A stretch of DNA of 64,000 bases, from contig JADJVS010000014.1 in NCBI GenBank assembly GCA_016710465.1, forward strand, positions 1,116,001 to 1,180,000, given 5' to 3'. A program made the translations under genes and the position numbers. The notes under the pieces are model-generated. The model ran no database searches. It was not told the DNA's origin and saw only the letters and a program-made list of their open reading frames with translations. The stretch comes from Sulfuritalea sp. (GTDB lineage: Bacteria > Pseudomonadota > Gammaproteobacteria > Burkholderiales > Rhodocyclaceae). Numbering within the stretch: position 1 is the stretch's first letter; each line of letters opens with the position of its first letter. Below are positions 8,620 through 17,240 of this stretch, piece by piece.

Positions 8620-9078
8620 CTAGGCGTAGGGGTCGGGGTAACCAAGAACTTCCAGGATTTCGCGTTCCAATGCTTCCATGCGTTCGGCGTCGCCGCTGGA
8701 GGTTTCGTGGTCATGGCCCTGCAAATGCAGCATACCATGCACGACCATGTGGGCGTAGTGGGCTTCCGGTGCCTTGCCTTGCTCCCGTGCTTCGCGCTCG
8801 ATCACCTCGCGGCACAGCACCAGGTCGCCGCACACCCTGTCGCCGGACTCATAGGGAAAGGACAGCACGTTGGTGGCGTAGTCCTTGCCGCGATACGCGC
8901 GATTCAGCTCGCGGCCCTCGCCGTCGGCGACGAAGCGCACCGCGACTTCGGCCGGCAGCGTGCAACTGGCGCGTACCCAGCGCCGCACTTGCGGTCGGCC
9001 GGGGGCGCCGCGGCTGCCGCCGGGGTATTGCACCGAGAGCAGCAGTTCAGGCAGGCGGCGTGCGGGTCGTGGCGTCAT
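8620..9078 (-). CDS. ybeY: Endoribonuclease YbeY (16S rRNA 3'-end maturation)
   Basis: YbeY is a zinc-dependent RNase needed for 16S rRNA 3' maturation and ribosome quality control. The signature HGMLHLQGHDH gives zinc ligands H114, H118 and H124. I take the ATG at 9076-9078 (152 residues, close to the usual 155). The longer reading frame upstream is only the shadow of ybeZ. The gene overlaps the end of ybeZ by 32 bp, which suggests coupled translation. Confidence 0.95.
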   Translation of the reverse strand: MTPRPARRLPELLLSVQYPGGSRGAPGRPQVRRWVRASCTLPAEVAVRFVADGEGRELNRAYRGKDYATNVLSFPYESGDRVCGDLVLCREVIEREAREQGKAPEAHYAHMVVHGMLHLQGHDHETSSGDAERMEALEREILEVLGYPDPYA

Positions 9079-10033
9079 GTTTCTGGTAGGCATCGACGAT
9101 GCGCGCCACGAGCGGATGGCGCACCACGTCGGAGGCATCGAAATCGGTGAAGGCCAGGCCGCGCACGTCCTTGAGGATGCGCCGTGCCTCGACCAGGCCG
9201 GACGTCTGCCCGCGCGGCAGGTCCACCTGCGTGACGTCGCCGGTGACCACCGCGCGGGCACCGATGCCGATGCGGGTGAGGAACATTTTCATCTGCTCGG
9301 GCGTTGTGTTCTGCGCCTCGTCCAGGATGATGAAGGCATGATTCAGGGTGCGGCCGCGCATGTAGGCCAGCGGTGCGATTTCGATGTTCTGCTTCTCGAA
9401 CAGCTTGGCGACCTTGTCGAAGCCCATCAGGTCATACAGCGCGTCATAGAGTGGACGCAGGTAGGGGTCGACCTTCTGCGCCAGGTCACCGGGGAGAAAG
9501 CCGAGCCGTTCGCCGGCTTCCACGGCCGGTCGCGTCAGCACGATGCGGCTGACCTGGTCGCGCTCGAAGGCGTCGACGGCGCAGGCCACGGCAAGGTAGG
9601 TCTTGCCGGTGCCGGCCGGGCCGATGCCGAAGGTGATGTCGTGTTCCTGGATCTTGCGCAGGTAGTCGACCTGGTTCGGCGTGCGGCCGTGCAGGTCGCT
9701 CTTGCGCGTCTGCAGGCCGGCGCTGGGCGGTTGCGCGGAGGCCGTGCCGTGCGCCTTGCGATTGCGCATGATTTCGATCAGGCCAAGCTGGATCTCGTCG
9801 ATCGACAAGGCTTCGGCAGCCTGCTCGTAGAAGTGCTGCAGGGCGGCGCCGGCCAGCCGCGACTGCGCTGATTCGCCGCTGATGCGGCAATGCTGTCCGC
9901 GCCGGCTGATGGTGACATCGAATGCGGCTTCGATCTGGCGCAGGTTCTCGTCGAGGGCGCCGCAGAGATTCTGCAGGCGCGCGTTGTCCAGAGGTGCCAG
10001 GGTAATGGCGAGGGGCCTGGCTTTCGTGGACAC
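9047..10033 (-). CDS. ybeZ: PhoH-like ATPase YbeZ
   Basis: This is a 328-residue PhoH-family P-loop ATPase, often linked to RNA metabolism together with YbeY. Walker A is GPAGTGKT (138-145) and Walker B is FIILDEAQN from about 234. An N-terminal RNA-binding-like region (about 15-75) precedes the ATPase core. The start codon is GTG (10031-10033), four bases after the miaB stop. It belongs to the miaB-ybeZ-ybeY-corC-lnt operon. Confidence 0.95.
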   Translation of the reverse strand: MSTKARPLAITLAPLDNARLQNLCGALDENLRQIEAAFDVTISRRGQHCRISGESAQSRLAGAALQHFYEQAAEALSIDEIQLGLIEIMRNRKAHGTASAQPPSAGLQTRKSDLHGRTPNQVDYLRKIQEHDITFGIGPAGTGKTYLAVACAVDAFERDQVSRIVLTRPAVEAGERLGFLPGDLAQKVDPYLRPLYDALYDLMGFDKVAKLFEKQNIEIAPLAYMRGRTLNHAFIILDEAQNTTPEQMKMFLTRIGIGARAVVTGDVTQVDLPRGQTSGLVEARRILKDVRGLAFTDFDASDVVRHPLVARIVDAYQKHDATTRTPPA

Positions 10034-10037
10034 CGCC

Positions 10038-11372
10038 TCAGGACTCCGCCAGGAGGACTTCGCCGCGCAGACTGTGCGGCAGCGCGGCCGTGATCCTGAT
10101 GTCGATGAAGCGGCCGATCAGTCGCTCCTGACCGGCGAAGTTGACCACCCGGTTATTGTCGGTGCGGCCGGCCAGCTCGTTGCCGTCCTTGCGCGCATGG
10201 CCTTCGACCAGTATGCGCTGGGTGCCGCCGACCATGGCCTGGCTGATGGCGAATGCCTGGCCCTCGACCAGCTTTTGCAACTGGCGTAGGCGTTCCACCT
10301 TGAGCTCATGCGGCGTGTCGTCGGCCATTTCGGCGGCGGGCGTGCCGGGGCGCGGGCTGTAGATGAAGAAGAAGCTGCTGTCGAAATTGAGTTCCTCAGC
10401 CAGGCGCAGGGTTCTGGCGAAGTCGTCCTCGGTTTCGCCGGGAAAGCCGATGATGAAATCCGACGAGAGTGAGATGTCGGGGCGCGCGGCGCGCAGCTTC
10501 TTCACCAGCGACTTGTATTCGAGTACGGTGTAGCCGCGCTTCATCGCCGCCAGGATTCGATCCGAGCCCGACTGCACCGGCAGATGCAGGTGGGAAACGA
10601 GTTTCGGAACATCGCGATAGGCGTCGATCAGTCGCTGGCTCAATTCGCGCGGGTGCGAGGTGGTGTAGCGGATGCGCTCGATGGCGGGCATCGCGGCGAC
10701 GGCCTCGATCAGGAAGGCGAGATCGGCGCTGTCGCCGTCCTCCATGGTGCCGCGGTAGGCGTTGACGTTCTGGCCGAGCAGGGTGACTTCGCGCACGCCG
10801 CGCGCGGCAAGGTCTTCGATTTCGGCCAGCACGTCATCCAGCGGCCGCGATACTTCCTCTCCGCGCGTGTAGGGCACGACGCAGAAGGTGCAATATTTCG
10901 AGCAGCCTTCCATGATCGAAACGAAGGCTGAGCTGCCGGTCACGCTGGCCGGCGGAAGGGCGTCGAATTTTTCGATCTCGGGGAAGGAGGTATCGACCTG
11001 CGCCTTGCCGCTGGAGCGCCGCGCGGCAATCATCTGCGGCAAGCGGTGCAGGGTCTGGGGGCCGAACACCAGATCGACATACGGCGCACGAGCGACGATG
11101 GCGGCGCCTTCCTGGCTGGCGACGCAGCCGCCGACGCCGATCACCAAATTTGGTTTCTGTTGCTTCAGGTGGCGCACCCGGCCGAGGTCGTGGAATACCT
11201 TTTCCTGCGCCTTTTCCCGCACCGAGCAGGTGTTGAAGAGGATGATGTCGGCCTCCTCGGGATTGTCCGTCTTGATCGCGCCCTCGCTGCCGGCCAGGAC
11301 GTCGGCCATTTTGTCCGAGTCGTACTCGTTCATCTGGCAACCGAAGGTGCGGATGAACACTTTCTTGGGCAT
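10038..11372 (-). CDS. miaB: tRNA-2-methylthio-N6-dimethylallyladenosine synthase
   Basis: MiaB is a radical-SAM methylthiotransferase that adds the 2-methylthio group at A37 of tRNAs. The 444-residue protein starts at the ATG 11370-11372 (MPKKVFIRTFGCQMNEYDS); the longer upstream frame overlaps divergent queC and is not supported. One cluster is held by C12, C49 and C83, and the radical-SAM cluster by C157, C161 and C164 in CSKYCTFC. A TRAM domain forms the C-terminus. It is the first gene of its operon and is divergent from queC. Confidence 0.96.
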   Translation of the reverse strand: MPKKVFIRTFGCQMNEYDSDKMADVLAGSEGAIKTDNPEEADIILFNTCSVREKAQEKVFHDLGRVRHLKQQKPNLVIGVGGCVASQEGAAIVARAPYVDLVFGPQTLHRLPQMIAARRSSGKAQVDTSFPEIEKFDALPPASVTGSSAFVSIMEGCSKYCTFCVVPYTRGEEVSRPLDDVLAEIEDLAARGVREVTLLGQNVNAYRGTMEDGDSADLAFLIEAVAAMPAIERIRYTTSHPRELSQRLIDAYRDVPKLVSHLHLPVQSGSDRILAAMKRGYTVLEYKSLVKKLRAARPDISLSSDFIIGFPGETEDDFARTLRLAEELNFDSSFFFIYSPRPGTPAAEMADDTPHELKVERLRQLQKLVEGQAFAISQAMVGGTQRILVEGHARKDGNELAGRTDNNRVVNFAGQERLIGRFIDIRITAALPHSLRGEVLLAES

Positions 11373-11437
11373 GGGTGCAGGCTCTGCGGATCGGGGGCGG
11401 GATGCGATTATACGGCCGGGTTTGCTACCATCCGGCC

Positions 11438-12109
11438 ATGCAACCCGCTGTCGTCCTGCTTTCCGGCGGACTCGATTCCGCCACCGTGCTTGCCCTCGCC
11501 CGCGAACGGGGCTTTGCCTGCCATTGCCTGTCGCTCGACTACGGCCAGCGTCATGGCGCCGAACTCCGTGCGGCGGCGCGTGTCGCCAAGGCACTGGGGG
11601 CTGTCGCGCATCGCTTGCTCAAGCTTGATCTCGGCCAACTCGGCGGCTCGGCGCTGACCGATACCTCGATCGCCGTGCCGATCGGAGGCGTGGAGCCGGG
11701 AATCCCGGTCACCTACGTGCCGGCGCGAAATACCATCATGCTGGCATTGGCACTGGCCTGGGCCGAGGTACTGGGCGCGCAGGACATCTTCGTCGGCGTC
11801 AATGCCGTGGATTATTCCGGCTATCCGGATTGCCGGCCGGAATTCATCCGTGCCTTCGAAGCGCTGGCCAACCTGGCGACCAAGGCGGCGGTGGAAGGGC
11901 GCGCATTGCAGGTGCATGCGCCGCTGATCGCCATGAGCAAGGCACAAATCATCGCCGAGGGCAGCCGATTGGGAGTCGATTTTGGTGTGACGGTGTCGTG
12001 CTACCAGGCCGATCCGGACGGGCGCGCCTGCGGCCTCTGCGACTCCTGCCGGTTGCGCCGGGAAGGCTTTGCGGCAGCGGGTTTAAGCGATCCAACGAAG
12101 TATAAGTAG
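11438..12109 (+). CDS. queC: 7-cyano-7-deazaguanine synthase
   Basis: QueC converts CDG to preQ0 with ATP and ammonia in queuosine synthesis. It has 223 residues from the ATG at 11438. An ATP-pyrophosphatase loop SGGLDS lies at 9-14, and a C-terminal zinc site in SCYQADPDGRACGLCDSCR has four cysteines. The other que genes are not in the window. It is divergent from miaB, so two tRNA-modification genes share a promoter region. Confidence 0.97.
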   Translation: MQPAVVLLSGGLDSATVLALARERGFACHCLSLDYGQRHGAELRAAARVAKALGAVAHRLLKLDLGQLGGSALTDTSIAVPIGGVEPGIPVTYVPARNTIMLALALAWAEVLGAQDIFVGVNAVDYSGYPDCRPEFIRAFEALANLATKAAVEGRALQVHAPLIAMSKAQIIAEGSRLGVDFGVTVSCYQADPDGRACGLCDSCRLRREGFAAAGLSDPTKYK

Positions 12110-12161
12110 AAGCTAATATAGACCGGCGTTATTTTTCCAGCGATGCATTGAATTAATCGCG

Positions 12162-12192
12162 ACCGGGGTTTGTCGGAAAATCCCCGGTTTTT
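12162..12192 (+). terminator. Rho-independent terminator of queC
   Basis: A 7-bp GC stem (12162-12168 with 12182-12188) is followed at once by a T5 run (12188-12192). It separates queC from the YeeE/YedE gene. Confidence 0.7.
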
Positions 12193-12298
12193 GGCTTTCA
12201 CGGTGCCCTGAATTGCTTCGTCATCGGTGTTCGTCGCCTTGTCGGCGCGGGTGGCGGTCGGCGGAAATCGGGGAGTGCCGATAGCAGAGGGGGATGCA

Positions 12299-13417
12299 AT
12301 GCCGGACGAACTGCTGGGACTATTCAAAACCGTGGTGTGGTGGGGCTTCGGCCTTGGCTTCCTGTTCGGCTTCTTCGCCAACAAGACGAATTTCTGCACC
12401 ATGGGCGCGGTCTCCGATGTCGTCAACATGGGCGACTGGGGCCGCATGCGCGCCTGGCTGCTGACCATCGCGGTAGCCATCCTGGGTACCAACATCCTGG
12501 CCTGGAATGGCACCATCAATCTCGCCAACACCATCTATACGGGGCAGAACCTGCCCTGGCTGGCGCATGTCGTCGGCGGCTTGGTGTTCGGCATCGGCAT
12601 GACCTTGGCGTCGGGCTGCGGCAACAAGACCCTGGTGCGCGTCGGTGGCGGCAACCTGAAGGCGGTGGTGGTGTTCATCTACATGGCCTATGCCGCCAAC
12701 GTCACCTTGCGCGGCATCCTTGCCGTGCCCCGCGTCGAGTGGTTGCAGGCGCCGGCCGTCACGCTCACCCTGCCGACGCACCAGACCCTGCCGCACCTGC
12801 TTCATACTGGTCTGGGGATGAGCCTCGGGTCGGCGGAACTGGTGATTGCCTTGATCGTGGCCGGCGCGCTGATGGCATTCGTCTTCCTCAACAAGGCGTT
12901 CTGGGAAAACAAGGACAACTTTATCGCCGGCCTGGTGCTGGGCTGCGTGGTGGTCGCCGGTTGGTACATCACGGGCAAGCTGGGATGGGCCGAAAACCCG
13001 GAGACCCTGACCGAAATGGCGGTCGGCACCAACTCGAAGCTCGCGGAATCGATGTCCTTCATCGCCCCTGCGGGCTATACCCTTGAACTTTGGTCGCTAT
13101 GGACCGACAAGGGTACCGTCGTCACCTGGGGGATCGCCACGGTATTCGGCGTCGGCATGGGCTCATTCCTGTACGCGATCGCCACCAAGGCGTTTCGCTG
13201 GGAGCATTTCGTTTCCGCCCAGGACATGTTCCGTCACATCATCGGCGGCGTGCTGATGGGCTTCGGCGGTGTCACCGCGATGGGCTGCACGGTAGGCCAG
13301 GGCATCACGGGATTCTCGACCTTGTCGATCGGCGCCATCATTACCTTCGTCGCGATCGTGGCTGGTTCGGCCGCGACCATGAAATACGAATACTGGCGGA
13401 TGATGCGCGAAGCCTGA
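12299..13417 (+). CDS. YeeE/YedE family membrane protein (TsuA-like sulfur transport)
   Basis: This 372-residue inner-membrane protein has about nine or ten hydrophobic segments. It has the YeeE/YedE (sulfur_transp) hallmarks: conserved cysteines in NKTNFCTMGAVSD, ASGCGNKTLVRVGGGN and AMGCTVGQGITGFS. In the studied member TsuA, such cysteines relay thiosulfate through the membrane. The ATG at 12299 follows a purine-rich site; an upstream in-frame ATG at 12227 would add 24 poorly matching residues. The neighbouring secreted and redox genes suggest a sulfur-related job, which is an inference. Confidence 0.9.
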   Translation: MPDELLGLFKTVVWWGFGLGFLFGFFANKTNFCTMGAVSDVVNMGDWGRMRAWLLTIAVAILGTNILAWNGTINLANTIYTGQNLPWLAHVVGGLVFGIGMTLASGCGNKTLVRVGGGNLKAVVVFIYMAYAANVTLRGILAVPRVEWLQAPAVTLTLPTHQTLPHLLHTGLGMSLGSAELVIALIVAGALMAFVFLNKAFWENKDNFIAGLVLGCVVVAGWYITGKLGWAENPETLTEMAVGTNSKLAESMSFIAPAGYTLELWSLWTDKGTVVTWGIATVFGVGMGSFLYAIATKAFRWEHFVSAQDMFRHIIGGVLMGFGGVTAMGCTVGQGITGFSTLSIGAIITFVAIVAGSAATMKYEYWRMMREA

Positions 13418-13441
13418 TCGTCAGTACCGGCAGGGCGATGC

Positions 13442-13553
13442 CCGGTGCATTGCCCCAGCCTAATCCGGCCATAGAAATATTCCGTGCCAAACCCTTCTGC
13501 AATCATGGATGATTGCATCCGCGCTGGGTAGAGCGGCGCCGGCAATGCACCGG
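13442..13553. repeat. Nested inverted repeats before the methionine-rich gene
   Basis: A perfect 13-bp inverted pair (13442-13454 and 13541-13553) encloses an 18-bp palindrome with 8-bp arms (13499-13506 and 13509-13516). The stretch lies between the YeeE gene and the repeat-protein gene. It could be an operator or an RNA leader structure, and its role is not known. Confidence 0.5.
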
Positions 13554-13665
13554 CGTCGCGGCTTTGCACGGAGGAGAAGGGGCGCGCCGCAACGGCGGCG
13601 ATTCTTTCCGGCCTCCAACCGGTTCTGTTCAATTTCCTGTTGATTCGACAACTTTGGAGGCAACG

Positions 13666-14955
13666 ATGCAATTCCGCAAATCCCTGATGGCCGCCGCCGT
13701 GGCGGTGATGCTGCAAGCGCCGCTTGTCGGCATGGCACAGACCGCGCCGCAAATGCCCGCCATGGGCGACTGGAGCAAGGGCATGGGCGACTGGATGACC
13801 GCCATGACCAATCCGCAGATGATGAATTCGATGATGGGCATGATGGATCCCAAGGTGATGGAGCCCTGGATGAAAGCCATGACCGATCCGAAGATGATGG
13901 CGTCGATGATGCAGATGATGGACCCGAAGGTCATCACGCCCTGGATCAACAGCATGACCGATCCGAAAATGATGAACAGCATGATGGCGATGGCCGATCC
14001 CAAGGTGTGGACGCCGTGGATTAACACCATGACCGATCCCAAGTTCATGAACGCCATGATCGCCATGGGTGACCCCAAGATGTGGACGCCCTTCATCACC
14101 GCGATGACCGATCCGAAGATGATGAATTCGATGATCTCGGTGGTCGATCCCAAGGTATGGACGCCCTTCATCACCTCGATGACCGATCCCAAGTTCATGA
14201 ACGCCATGATGGGCATGGTCGAGCCGAAGGTCTGGATGCCCTTCGTCACCGCCATGACCGATCCGAAAATGATGAACTCCATGATGGGCATGATGGATCC
14301 CAAGGTGATCGGCCCCTGGATGACGGCCATGACCGATCCCAAGCTCATGAACAGCATGACGGCGATGATGGACCCCAAGGTGATGACGCCCTGGATGAAC
14401 GCCATGCTTGATCCGAAGATGATGGATTCCATGATGAAGATGATGGATCCCGCAATCATGACGCCGTGGATGACGGCCATGACCGATCCGAAGATGATGA
14501 ATGCCATGATGGGCATGATGGATCCGAAGATGTGGATGCCCTTCATGACGGCCATGACCGATCCGAAACTGATGAACGCCATGATGCAGATGGCTTCGCC
14601 GGAGATGATGAATCAGTGGATGGGCATGATGACCAATCCGCAGATGATGGACGCCATGATGAAGATGATGAACCCGGCGCTCATGGTGCAGATGATGAAT
14701 GCCATGTCGGTGGCGATGACGGCGATGCCGAAGATGACCAACGACATGAACAAGGCCATGGTGGGTACCACCAAGACCACGACCAAGGCGGCGACCAAGG
14801 CCGCCAAGGCTGGCGCCAAGGCCGGCGGCGACATGGCCAAGGAAGGTGCCAAGGCGAGCGGCGAGATGGCCAAGAGCGGTGCCAAGGCGACTGGAGATGC
14901 GGCCAAGGCCGCCGCGGATGCCGCAGGCAAGGCCGCCGACGCAGCGAAGAAGTAA
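13666..14955 (+). CDS. Secreted methionine-rich 25-residue tandem repeat protein
   Basis: This 429-residue protein starts at the ATG 13666 after a TTTGGAGG ribosome site. It has a signal peptide (about 1-24, ending VGMAQ). Eleven to twelve tandem repeats of 25 residues follow, each made of two half-repeats such as DPKVMTPWMNAMT and DPKMMNSMMGMM, with 4 to 9 methionines per repeat and a regular Pro-Trp/Phe. The C-terminal 60 residues are an Ala/Lys/Gly-rich, low-complexity helix-like tail, resembling LEA or phasin-type segments. I do not recognise a family. Copper or other soft-metal binding, an oxidant sink, or a granule-coating role are guesses. The long open frames on the opposite strand are shadows of the repeats. 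Confidence 0.88.
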   Translation: MQFRKSLMAAAVAVMLQAPLVGMAQTAPQMPAMGDWSKGMGDWMTAMTNPQMMNSMMGMMDPKVMEPWMKAMTDPKMMASMMQMMDPKVITPWINSMTDPKMMNSMMAMADPKVWTPWINTMTDPKFMNAMIAMGDPKMWTPFITAMTDPKMMNSMISVVDPKVWTPFITSMTDPKFMNAMMGMVEPKVWMPFVTAMTDPKMMNSMMGMMDPKVIGPWMTAMTDPKLMNSMTAMMDPKVMTPWMNAMLDPKMMDSMMKMMDPAIMTPWMTAMTDPKMMNAMMGMMDPKMWMPFMTAMTDPKLMNAMMQMASPEMMNQWMGMMTNPQMMDAMMKMMNPALMVQMMNAMSVAMTAMPKMTNDMNKAMVGTTKTTTKAATKAAKAGAKAGGDMAKEGAKASGEMAKSGAKATGDAAKAAADAAGKAADAAKK

Positions 14956-14967
14956 AAGGCGCTTGTC

Positions 14968-14999
14968 CGCGCCGCGCCACCACGGGAGGGCGCGGCGCG
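14968..14999 (+). terminator. GC hairpin between the repeat-protein and DUF302 genes
   Basis: An 11-bp GC stem (14968-14978 with 14989-14999) and 10-nt loop lie 13 bp after the stop of the methionine-rich gene. There is no U-run. This suits a partial terminator or an RNA-stabilising hairpin that would favour expression of the upstream gene. Confidence 0.45.
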
Positions 15000-15039
15000 A
15001 GCCGTCCTCCCGGACAACCGTTCTCTGGAGTTGCTTGCC

Positions 15040-15759
15040 ATGCTGAGGAAAGTCGGAACTACCTGCGCGACCCTTGCGCTGCTGCTGGGCCTGACCGCCC
15101 AGCCCGGATTCGCCGCCGACGACGGGGTCAAACGCGACGGCAAGCCCAGCCAGCTTCCCGCGCAGGGCCTGCAGGGCACGCCGCTGCCCTTCAACTTCCA
15201 GATGCCGCCGACGCGACCCAAGGAAGACATCGTTCCCAACACCGTTGCGCCGTCGATCAGCCCGGAGGCGCGGGCGAACTTCGTCTCGTCGATGATGGCG
15301 ATCAATCCATTCTCGTTGCGCGACATGATTGCGATGATGGTGGTCAAGTACCCGGCAAAGGAAGGCATGAAGTTCGACGATGTCGTCGAGGCCATGAAGC
15401 TCAAGGCCAACGAAATCAATTTCAAGTTCGTCGGGCACAATCCGCTGTGGAAGGACATCGTTGCCATCACCGGCAAGACGGACACGCCGCGTGTCGAGTT
15501 CTTCAGCTTCTGCGACGCCGTCGTGGCGCGTGAAATACTCGACATGAGCCTGGAGTTCGCGGCGTTTTTACCCTGCCGCGTAGCCGTCGCCGAGGATGCA
15601 CACAAGAAAATCTGGCTGATCACCCTCGACTGGGATGTGCGCTGGCTGGATGCCAGCAAGAATCCGAATCAGATTTCCGCCAGTTTGCGCGACAAGTCCA
15701 TCCTGGTGCGGGAGGCAATCGACAAGATCATGCGCGCCGGCGCCTCGGGGGAGTTCTGA
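15040..15759 (+). CDS. Exported DUF302 domain protein
   Basis: This 239-residue protein has a signal peptide (about 1-25, GLTAQPGFAA) and a C-terminal DUF302 domain (about 105-215; VEFFSFCDAVVAREILDMSLEFAAFLPCRVAVAED). The ATG at 15040 follows a CTGGAG site; a TTG at 15031 is also open. Before the domain is a Pro-rich linker and a segment with paired methionines (SSMMAINPF, DMIAMMV) that faintly recalls the repeat protein upstream. It probably shares a transcript with that gene. The molecular function of DUF302 is not established. Confidence 0.85.
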   Translation: MLRKVGTTCATLALLLGLTAQPGFAADDGVKRDGKPSQLPAQGLQGTPLPFNFQMPPTRPKEDIVPNTVAPSISPEARANFVSSMMAINPFSLRDMIAMMVVKYPAKEGMKFDDVVEAMKLKANEINFKFVGHNPLWKDIVAITGKTDTPRVEFFSFCDAVVAREILDMSLEFAAFLPCRVAVAEDAHKKIWLITLDWDVRWLDASKNPNQISASLRDKSILVREAIDKIMRAGASGEF

Positions 15760-15766
15760 CCGGGTT

Positions 15767-16391
15767 TCAGTAACGGGTGACGAGTTCCAGCCAGGCGTCG
15801 GGCATCAGGGCGAGCGCGCCGGATGCCAATTGCCGGTCGAGGCCCGTGGCGATAAAGACACCGGAGGCAACGCTCACCGCGCCGAAACCATGGCGCAGGC
15901 CCCGCGCGTGCACACGGGCCCATCCGGCCAGCCGCATGAAGCCGGCGCGGGAGGCGTAAGCGGCGAGCACCAGGGGTGTCGCCGCGCCCAGGCCAAACAA
16001 GCCGAGCAGCAACGCGCCCAGTGCCCCATCGCGTCCGGTGGCCACCAGCGCCAGCGAGGCGACCAGCATCGGTCCGGCGCAGGGGCTCCAGGCGAGCCCG
16101 AGCAGTCCGCCGAAGAACAGCGCGGCGGCGGCGGAGCGATGGCCGACATCGCCGGCGAGTCGATCCGCCGCGGCGGCGATGGGTTGCACGGCGCGCGATA
16201 CCGCGCTCGCGAGGGGCTCCACGAGCAAGGCCATGCCGAAGATCACCAAGCAGACTGCGGCCGTTTGACGGACAAGCTCAGCGTCAATTCCCGTCGCCGG
16301 ACCGAGCGCGCCGAGCATCAGGCCGGCAACGGCAAAAGCCACGGTCATGCCGATGCCCATCAACAACGGCGCGGCGCGGTGGCTTTGCATC
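15767..16391 (-). pseudogene. CcdA/DsbD-like electron-transfer membrane protein, 3' part (split by IS66)
   Basis: This is the C-terminal five-sixths of a cytochrome c biogenesis / DsbD transmembrane-type protein. It holds the second half motif GLAWSPCAGPMLVAS and several membrane segments. Its 5' end abuts the left inverted repeat of the IS66 element. The missing start, with the matching motif LSPCVLPLLP, lies at 19397-19523. Joining the parts and dropping one 8-bp duplication gives 248 codons in frame (247 residues). The open frame that runs from within the IS into this part has an artificial N-terminus and lacks the first conserved cysteine. Confidence 0.88.
16384..16391. repeat. Target-site duplication, left copy (TTTGCATC)
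   Basis: The 8-bp TTTGCATC is repeated exactly at 19397-19404, just outside the right end of the element. Eight bp is the duplication length known for IS66-family transposition. Confidence 0.92.
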
Positions 16392-16412
16392 GTAAGCGTC
16401 TTCCCAAGGCCG
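16392..16412 (+). repeat. IS66 left terminal inverted repeat
   Basis: It begins GTAAGCGTC, the usual IS66-family terminus, and matches the right end at 18 of 21 positions. Confidence 0.88.
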
Positions 16413-16459
16413 TCTTCCCAGGGTAGGTAACGTAGGTCAAAGTCGCTCCCACCATTCAA

Positions 16460-16854
16460 GTGGCGGGAACCATCTTGGCGACAGACAGCATTGCAAGGAC
16501 GAGCCGCAAAGGCCGCCCGAATTACCCGATCGATTTCAAACGGAAGTTGGCGGCACTGGCCTGTGCGCCGAACGTGTCCGTATCGAAACTCGCCGCCACA
16601 GGCATCAACACCAACATGGTGTTCTGGCGGCGCCAGTATGCGGGCTACTTTGGCGTTCCGGGAATGGCGTGGTCACCGCACCGGTGACCTTGATTCCCGT
16701 CGTCACGCCCGCCGTGACCGAACGGCAACTGTCCGCGAGGCAAAGCGAACCGGTGATCGAGCTCGTGATCGACGACGTCACACTGCGACTGCATGGCGGA
16801 GTGAATCCGATCACGTTGAGTACGGTGCTCGACTGCCTGGCTCGGCGGCGATGA
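16460..16854 (+). pseudogene. tnpA: IS66 TnpA (OrfA), frameshifted
   Basis: The first 60 residues (NYPIDFKRKLAALACAP, SVSKLAATGINTNMVFWRRQ) match the DNA-binding OrfA protein of IS66 elements. Near 16640 the frame breaks. The C-terminal part continues in another frame (ELVIDDVTLRLHGGVNPITL, ending at 16854). A single indel explains it. Its end overlaps the start of tnpB by the ATGA pattern usual in this family. Confidence 0.8.
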
Positions 16855-17228
16855 TCGGGCTGCCGACCGGGACGCGGATCTGGATCGCCCTGGGTCACCG
16901 ACATGCGGCGCGGCATGGATGGATTGGCGGCCCTGGTGCAAACTGCGCTGACCGAGAATCCATTCAGGGGCGTCTTCCTCTTCGCGGCCGGCGCGGTGAT
17001 CTGATCAAAGTGCTGTGGTGGAGCGGCGATGGATTGTGCCTGTTCGCCAAGCGACTGGAGCGCGGGCGCTTCGTCTGGCCGCAGGCCGCGAGTGGCAGCG
17101 TGAGCCTAGTGGCGCGCAACTCGATGCTCCTGGAGGGCATCGTCGGGGCGTCCGGAGCGTACCTGGCAACCGAGTCAGGCCGCGTAAATTTCTGTTGTTT
17201 GTCTGATCACGAATGGGTTTCCATGCCC
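16851..17228 (+). pseudogene. tnpB: IS66 TnpB (Orf2), frameshifted
   Basis: The start MIGLPTGTRIWIALG and the later GRRGDLIKVLWWSGDGLCLF and KRLERGRFVWPQA are typical of the IS66 Orf2 family. The middle (TDMRRGMDGLAALVQTAL) is found in a different frame, so there are two frame breaks, near 16890 and 16975, which cancel out. The protein is needed for transposition in IS66 elements. Confidence 0.8.
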
Positions 17229-17240
17229 TAGAATTCGTGC

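Noticed and set aside
13629..14582. A 317-codon minus-strand frame rich in IMxFGSVMAVI repeats
   Set aside because: Also a shadow of the repeat gene. The plus frame has a signal peptide, ribosome site and regular 25-residue period.
13234..15438. A 734-codon open frame on the minus strand with many His-Gly-His repeats
   Set aside because: It is the shadow of the methionine repeats, since ATG and GAC codons read as CAT and GTC on the other strand. It also runs across two genes and has no ribosome site.
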